Shown here one piece after another: positions 58,059 to 64,000 of a stretch of 64,000 nt of DNA. The stretch's first letter is position 1; the number at the start of each line of letters is the position of its first letter. Location: the NCBI GenBank assembly GCA_002110485.1, contig MOWL01000067.1, positions 1,240,001 through 1,304,000 on the forward strand. Reading direction: 5' to 3'. This DNA comes from Emergomyces orientalis. Taxonomy: Eukaryota > Ascomycota > Eurotiomycetes > Onygenales > Ajellomycetaceae. Position numbers and translations under genes: made by a program. The notes beneath the pieces are model-generated. The model had not been told where the DNA came from. It saw only the letters and a program-made list of their open reading frames with translations, and did not search any database.

Positions 58059-61022
58059 TTAGAGCTTACTCGTTGGCGAACAGTTTTCGACTGCTTGCAA
58101 ACAAGCGCCAGTGGTGCGATCCCAGACTTTAATTACATTGTCTTCAGATGCAGAGATAATTATCTTGTCATCATGTGAAAATGACACTGCTCTGACTCCA
58201 TTGGAATGCTCCCTGAGAATCTGCAGGACCTCCCCAGTCTGGAAATCCCAGAGCCGAACAGTCCGGTCTGCAGATCCAGATGCAACTGATTTATTATCCA
58301 ACGAGAATGTAACGGACCTGACGCGGCCCAAGTGTCCCTTTAGAGTCTGCAATAGTTTTCCAGTGGCAGAGTCCCACAGTTTAATAGTCCTATCCTCAGA
58401 TGCAGATGCTATCATTTTGCCATCTGGTGAGAACACAGCGGCTCTAACTCGGTCCGAATGGCCCTTGAGCGCTTGTAATGGCTGACCGGTCTCTCGATCC
58501 CAGAACATAATTGTCTTGTCCTCAGAAGCAGATACGACTATTTTGCCGTCTGGCGAGAAGCCCACCACCCACACTGCACCAGAATGACCATTGAACGTCC
58601 GTAGCAGGGCTCCAGTACTAGGATCCCAGAGTCGAGCCGTCCAGTCCACGGACCCAGATGCGAGCACCTTACCATCAGGTGAGAATTCTATGGTCCAAAC
58701 CCAGTGTGAATGGCCCTTGAGTGTTCGCAGTAACTTTCCTGTGCTTCGATCCCAGAGCTTGACCGTTTCATCCTCAGATGCAGAAGTAATCAATCTACCA
58801 TCAGGCGAGAATGTCACGGCCCAGACAGCGCCAGAATGGCCTTTGAAAGTTTGTAGCAATATCCCAGTGGTCCAATCCCAGAGACGGATCATCCTGTCCA
58901 CAGAGCCAAATGCAATCAGCTGTTGATCAGGGGAAAAATACTACCCCCCTAACCCAATCGGAATGATCTTGGAGAGTCTGTTGAGGAGCCACCCTTGGCT
59001 ACCGGATCCCAGAGTCTAACTCTGTCCGAATCGCTCGTGGTCGTTTGTATTAAGGAAGTTGGGATTTGGCGCTCAAGTTGTGTACGGATTACGCTTTTAG
59101 GCGCCCAGTCCAGTGCAGAGTAATAAATTTGGAGAGGACCTTCCTCAATTATGGACCGATAGTATATAACAAATCGATTTGCTTCATGGATAAATGCGTA
59201 GAGGTTGGGGCATTGGTCAGGCTTTAATAGTTTAGTTAGCAAGGTAACCACTATTTTTGATATGTCATCTGGAACTTACTCTAACATCGTGGTCCAGAGA
59301 GATAATCGTAGGAATGCCGACGGAAGTTTCCCGCATCAATCCAAGCGCCACAAGGCAGTGAAGTAAATTCTCCTCTTGGAAACGATGGACCTTGTCATCG
59401 TCTTTGAGCTCAGCACCGCTCCGTTTGAGACGCTGGAACCAATAGATGCAAGCATCCGAACCTGTGGAGGAAAGCACTGTTCGATTTGGCTCGACTCCTC
59501 CGCAGCCTTGTGGGCGCCTGGAGATTTAAAGCTGCACATGTATTTCTTCAGAGTGGTGGACATAAGCTTTATGCAATTAGCAGCCAAGGTGCTGTGCATT
59601 TGCTTCTCGTCTATCCAAAAAATGCGTTTCGCCGCACCTATCTTTGTCAAGAAGGAAATTGCGAAACGAGGGATGATGCAGACGGATTGGCTGGTATCTA
59701 TCTTCGGGGATGTTCAAAATAGAATGCAACCCATTTAACGTCTGATTAATGTCTTCCGGAGAAATTTCAAGTAGAGAGCCCAATGCTGAGTCCGAAAGAA
59801 GTGAATATACAACCACGATAGCTCCTAGTGTTGCTGTCAACAACTTGTGCCACTCTTTTTTCTCCTGCTCGTCATAGTCGCCGGCGGAATCCTGGAGAAC
59901 CTTGAGGTAAATGTTATTGAGCTGTTTCTCCGGCGCAATATCTGAGGCTTCCCCCTCGAGGATAAGAGACAGGCGCTTTATCGCAAATCTTTTCCCATCA
60001 TTGATAAAACGACAGGCGGTTGCGGCCCAAATGAATAGCCCGCTAGCTTTCTCCACTAAGCCCCTGATAGCCTGCTCGCCTGGCCAACCCGCAGCAAGAC
60101 CGTGCTCCGTCCTGATACTTTCTAGAGTGTATTTTAAGAAAATGGTAATGTCGTTATCGACGATCGAGGGCATTATGTGATGAAGTATCAAGTTGCGGTG
60201 CTCGGCTGGAATTTGGTGGAAACCGTGACGCACGGAAACCTCCGGTCTGCTTGTCATCAGGACTCGAAATGGGATTTTTAATGAACGGGCTTCTGAAAAT
60301 AGCTGCACGATTAACCGCATGTCGTTGTCACCCTCACACTCATCCGATGCATCCACCACAATAGTTAATAGTTTCTGAAGGAAGTCAACGCCCAGTTTCG
60401 ATAGCGGCTTAAGTACGAGTTGACGCCATTGGTCCTGTAAAGTTTGTCTGGCAATGTCTCTGCTTTCGGCAATAGCTTCGCAGATGTAGCCTCGTAGTGG
60501 TGGTATTCTGTTCGCTAGTTGTACGGCAATACTTGTGAAGAACTTGCCTGCATGACCGGCATCTCCGTTGCCCCCTAGAAAAGAAAAAACTTGCACCCAG
60601 GCGGCCGGTGTTATGAGATGCTCGGGCGACCGTACGGGCAATTGTGGACTTCCCAGTACCAGCTATCCCCATCAGTACGAAAATACATCTTTTGTCCGGG
60701 CCGTTGATCCATGCTGTTATCTGTTTGAGGACATCCGTTCGAGTGTTTGGGAGGCAAAAAGGATCGTGCTGTTTGCTGAACGAATTGAATGCCGCTTCTG
60801 CTGAGTATGGCGGCTGCTCTAACAGCTGCATATCATCATCGCGTCTGTTATTGCGGTTAGAGAACTGAGACACTGGCTAGCCATTTGGCTCATAGGGTTT
60901 GGGCAGGGGGCTCACTGGTTGACACTAACATCCCGATAATTTATTTGTTGCCCTACCTGTATAGCAACTCTTCCGTGTGTGTTTCTGAAGGTGGTCTGTT
61001 TTGGGTCTCGAGGGGTACCCAT
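58059..61022 (-). pseudogene. NACHT-WD40 (NLR/STAND-type) gene, frame-broken
   Basis: A fungal NLR-like signalling ATPase: NACHT nucleotide-binding domain followed by WD40 repeats. Such proteins act in heterokaryon incompatibility and innate-type recognition. Order on the minus strand: candidate leader exon 61022-60930 (HGRVAIQVGQQI, donor GTTAGT), then AAFNSFSKQHDPFCLPNTR and Walker A GIAGTGKST (60643-60669). The NACHT core follows (LLTIVVDASDECEGDND as Walker B, VLMTSRPEVSVR as sensor, GLFIWAATACRFI), then the helical linker (NLLHCLVALGL, RSIIEEGPLQIYYSAL). Last come seven WD repeats with WD signatures such as RLWDWTTG, KLWDRSTG and RLWDFQTG, plus a partial eighth. Reading changes frame at 60571-60575, 59617-59622, 59456-59457, about 59271-59279, 58992-58994 and 58934-58938. 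The WD block itself (58059-58901) is one open frame. Introns do not explain the breaks. No complete N-terminal effector domain is seen. Confidence 0.85.
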
Positions 61023-62282
61023 GGTGCTGTGGTTTGTCTAGCGTTTGCCAGCTGTTTTCAGCCATAGGTGGTTAAAGCAAACAAAGGAGGGAATGTTAAC
61101 ATTGGATATAAAAATCGCTAAACAGCAATCTAATATGCGCAAGGAAGGTAGGAGATATTATATAACGAGTATATCAACGGAACGTGTTGGCTAAATTGTT
61201 TTCGGCCTTGTGGATGCCACCCCGGCCTCCAGCATCATGTCCCCAATGCGGTTGGCAGGCGGAATTGGGATGTAGGGAGAAGAATAACGATGTACAGTAC
61301 GTTCGGGATATATCAAGGGCCGGAATTCCTTAGGTTTAGAAACGGAGGACAAAGACGTACTTGTTTTCGAAGATAGCCCTGCGGGTATTAAGGCAGGGAA
61401 AGCGGCGGGCTGCAAAGTTGTGGGAGTGGTAACGAGCCACAATGCCGAGCAGATCAGAGTAGCGGAGCCAGATTGGATTGTGAAAGGATCTGAGCAGTGT
61501 GGTTATTGTTGGAATAGAGGATGGTAAAGTCGTCCTTGAGTTCAGAGACTCTCTGGTCAGGGCCGAGTTTGCTAATTAGTTAGAGCAGCCAATGTGTTTT
61601 TGGGATGTGTTTCAAGATTGGAGAATGGATAGACCGAATAGAATAATAGCATCAATCGAAATTATCTATATTTTCTTCTTATTAGCATCCATGGGATGTT
61701 TGGTAAAAATCAGGGCTCTCAGCGCTGGGATGCTCCCGAGGATTTACACCCCTTTCACGGAGAGGAGCTCTTTTAACCAGCCAACCATTTTAGCTGCGAC
61801 TCGCTTAAAACGTGTGGCCATTCATTATTAAAACGTATGGAATGGATCTAGGGAGGCATGTAATCCGTATCTTACACCCTCTTACATAAATCTGTTCAGT
61901 TCCTCTCTCGCTGACACTACCTGGTGCTATTTGCCCTTCCCCTCACCCCTCGTTTTAACGCTGCCCAACCCCCTTGAGGATGACCCAAATATTGGCAAGT
62001 TGTATGTCTACGGCGTGGATCTGCCATTTTGACACGCGCCTTGTCGGCCTTTGATAGGCATAAACTACTAGTGATTCCCGTTTAATCGTCCGTTTAAAAG
62101 GTTTAGCTTCCCTCTACTAGGTAAAAATACTGCGTTCACAAACGTGCCCCTTGCTGCGAAGATTCTCTAATTTTCACAACCATAAGTACTCTCAAGGGCA
62201 AGGGTATGACTGAAATATATTTAACATTAAATTTTATGTCACAAAAAGTCAGTCACTGAGAAAATCAGTGAAATTTCGAGAG
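61023..62282. other. Spacer between divergent decayed NLR and phosphorylase genes
   Basis: No intact gene. On the minus strand at 61575-61194 the frames look partly coding (KLGPDQRVSELKDDF, then after a frame change YSSPYIPIPPANRIGDMMLE, stop at 61191-61193), but no family is recognised. Confidence 0.4.
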
Positions 62283-63458
62283 ATGTCTTTCGAGTCAACA
62301 ACGACATCCAGCCGCCGCGTTTTCGAGATTGCCATCATATGCGCTCTGCCTCTAGAAGCCCGTGCTGTCAAGGCACTGTTCGAGACGCAGCCAGCAAACG
62401 AGAAAAACACCAAGCTCGGCTATAGCGCGGGTACTCGTGTCAATTCTAGCAAGTCACGCGCGGACCGGAATTTGTACACAACTGGCAGAATCGGCCATCA
62501 CGATGTTGCCTTGGTGCATATGCCTGGCATTGGCGAGATCTCCGCAGCTGCGGTGGCGGCTGACCTGAAACACAGCTTTGAAGGAATCAAGCTTGCATTG
62601 GTTGTTGGGATCTGTGGGGGAGTGCCTGGCAGCGCTAATGGTAAGCCAGAAGAAAGCCCTAGGAAGCTCATGTTAGGCGATGTTGTTGTTGGGAAGCAGG
62701 TTATCCAGTACGACTTTGGGAGACAGTATACGGACGGGTTCAAGCAGAAGGATGATCCAGAGAATAGCTTGAACAGACAGAATCCGGAAATTCGAGCGTT
62801 TATAGCGAAGCTAGAGTCGATGAGAGAAGAACTTGAGAAACAGACGTGGGAATATCTCCGCAGTGTCGTCAAGTTTAAGCTGAGTGAAGGAAACAGCACT
62901 GGTCCTCTTCATGAGCTGAGAGACGAGCTCCTACCACCAAATTACCTGCACAAGCACCACAACCTGGACGACTGCAGGGACAAAAAGTGTCGGAACGACC
63001 ATGGGGTCTATGAAGACGCACGGGTTGCCTCTTGTGAGCAACTAAAGTGTGATACAAATCAGTTATTCACGTTAAGTCGTGGCGAGCCCAAGCAAAAACC
63101 AGATAATACACTTCGGCACTATCGCGTCAGGAAATACCGTGATGAGGTCTGGTGAGGAGCGCGACAAGATTGCAGCAAAAGAGAAGCAAAACATCATCGC
63201 CTTTTACATGAAGGGCGCAGGGGTATGGGATTACCTCCCCTCTGTCATAGTTAAGGGGTTTGTGACTACGCCGATAGCAACAAGAATAAGAAATGGCAGG
63301 AGTACGCTGCAATGACTGCCGCGGTCTGTACAAAGGTGATACTGGAGCAGTGGCCCAGTAAACATCCCCAGCAGAGTCTGGAAAATCAGGCAAGTTTTAA
63401 TTCCAATAACACAAAAGAGTTTTCAAAAAACCATTTTGCCTCTTCTTCGGTTCGCTGA
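62283..63458 (+). pseudogene. Nucleoside-phosphorylase-domain gene (NLR effector type), frame-broken
   Basis: Matches the PNP/UDP-phosphorylase-like domain that often forms the N terminus of fungal NLR proteins. The start is the ATG at 62283. Visible: FEIAIICALPLEARAVKALF, YTTGRIGHHDVALVHMPG, KLALVVGICGGVPG, LGDVVVGKQVIQYDFGRQY, and in a second frame IHFGTIASGNTVMRSGEERD and [16 protein letters not shown] third frame gives [32 protein letters not shown] and a stop at 63456-63458. Frame changes occur at about 63105-63106 (one extra A) and 63255-63258 (one G short). No NACHT domain follows, so this is either a solo phosphorylase-like gene or the detached head of an NLR. It is divergent from the NACHT-WD40 pseudogene. 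A Cys/His-rich stretch (DDCRDKKCRNDHG) lies in the variable middle. Confidence 0.8.
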
Positions 63459-64000
63459 AAGTTTTATAACGTAAATACGAAAATTGGGGTCCAGTCGGGG
63501 CAGGTGTATATGAAACATGGTACATTAAAATATAGAGTTCTGAAAGAACGAACGGTAGGCTCCTCCCTTTGAAAAAAAGAGTATTTCGAGGGCTGATAAA
63601 GCTAAGATAGGCTCTGAAGGCCGGGGCATTTGAGGTTCAAAAAAAATAAAAAGGAAAGGGAAAGATAGGGCATCCTTTTATGTAGGAAGAAATGATCAGC
63701 TGGTATTCTGTTGATTCTGTGGATATTTTGAAATTTGTCTCTATTTTGATTGCTATTTATGCTTGATAGAGAATAATTATAGATAGGTGCGGCACCAATT
63801 TATTATCGTTTGAGGAAAATATAGCATCCGGTTTTCGCAGGAGGTGTTCATGAAAGTGGAATGTTTGAGCTGATACACTTCCAGTTGAGCAGAGAAATAG
63901 GTTTTGCTGCGAGTTCGACGGGGTAGATGAGAACGAGATGCATAAATTGCGTCGTGCCCATTATCAGGTAGTTGAGAATCTTTCCCCTCCCCCACATTAA
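63459..64000. other. Right-edge flank
   Basis: No supported gene. The minus frame at 63777-63995 is unremarkable. Confidence 0.4.

Noticed and set aside
59271..59279. GTAAGT donor inside the NLR gene as a real intron
   Set aside because: The only nearby acceptors give introns of 11 or 29 bases, too short for fungal splicing, so I treat the site as a frame break.

Overview
The window reads as nuclear DNA of a filamentous ascomycete. The reasons are short introns (about 30-220 bases) with GTRNGT-type donors and CTAAC-like branch sites, intergenic regions of 0.3-7 kb rich in A/T and homopolymers, and a gene set typical of Pezizomycotina. Low-complexity Gln/Asn/Thr tracts and decayed NACHT-WD40 genes point to Eurotiomycetes, perhaps Onygenales. 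That placement is inference from protein style, not from a search.

Layout. 1-374: 3' end of an amidase gene. 1.6-3.8 kb: a conserved fungal protein with a C2H-like motif and coiled coil. 6.0-6.2 kb: a 48-residue one-helix membrane protein. 7.8-9.8 kb (minus): a tryptophanyl-tRNA synthetase with eight exons and one problematic junction. 11.3-12.2 kb: an unrecognised Cys-motif protein. 13.5-14.9 kb (minus): an RBM42-like RNA-binding protein with a long Gln tract. 16.6-18.7 kb: 6-phosphogluconate dehydrogenase. 20.0-21.3 kb: LSM12. 23.4-25.6 kb (minus): a triose-phosphate/nucleotide-sugar-type transporter. 26.8-27.3 kb (minus): a small hydrophilic protein.

28.8-34.5 kb: two identical inverted tRNA-Asn genes flank a possible coding remnant. 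They are followed by POL5 (30.7-34.0 kb) and a diverged third tRNA copy whose anticodon reads TTG. 35.0-37.0 kb (minus): APN1-type endonuclease IV. 37.6-38.4 kb (minus): dienelactone hydrolase. 39.2-43.3 kb: a combined Mad3/Bub1 (MadBub) checkpoint kinase. 46.2-48.5 kb (minus): a conserved fungal protein of unknown function. 48.5-55.5 kb: about 7 kb with no gene I can support. 55.5-56.8 kb: pyroglutamyl peptidase I with a long low-complexity insertion.

58.0-63.5 kb is the accessory end. It holds a NACHT-WD40 (NLR/STAND-type) gene on the minus strand broken by six frame changes, and a divergent nucleoside-phosphorylase-domain gene of the kind used as an NLR effector domain, broken by two. Most breaks are single-base changes in short homopolymers, and no comparable cluster occurs in the housekeeping genes.

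The genes are otherwise independent housekeeping functions: translation (TrpRS, tRNAs), rRNA/ribosome production (POL5), DNA repair (APN1), pentose phosphate pathway, RNA metabolism and spindle checkpoint. The most interesting items are the decayed NLR/phosphorylase pair, the anticodon-shifted tRNA copy with two compensated stem pairs, the TrpRS junction and the displaced catalytic spacing of the pyroglutamyl peptidase. I did not find a clearly new multi-gene system.
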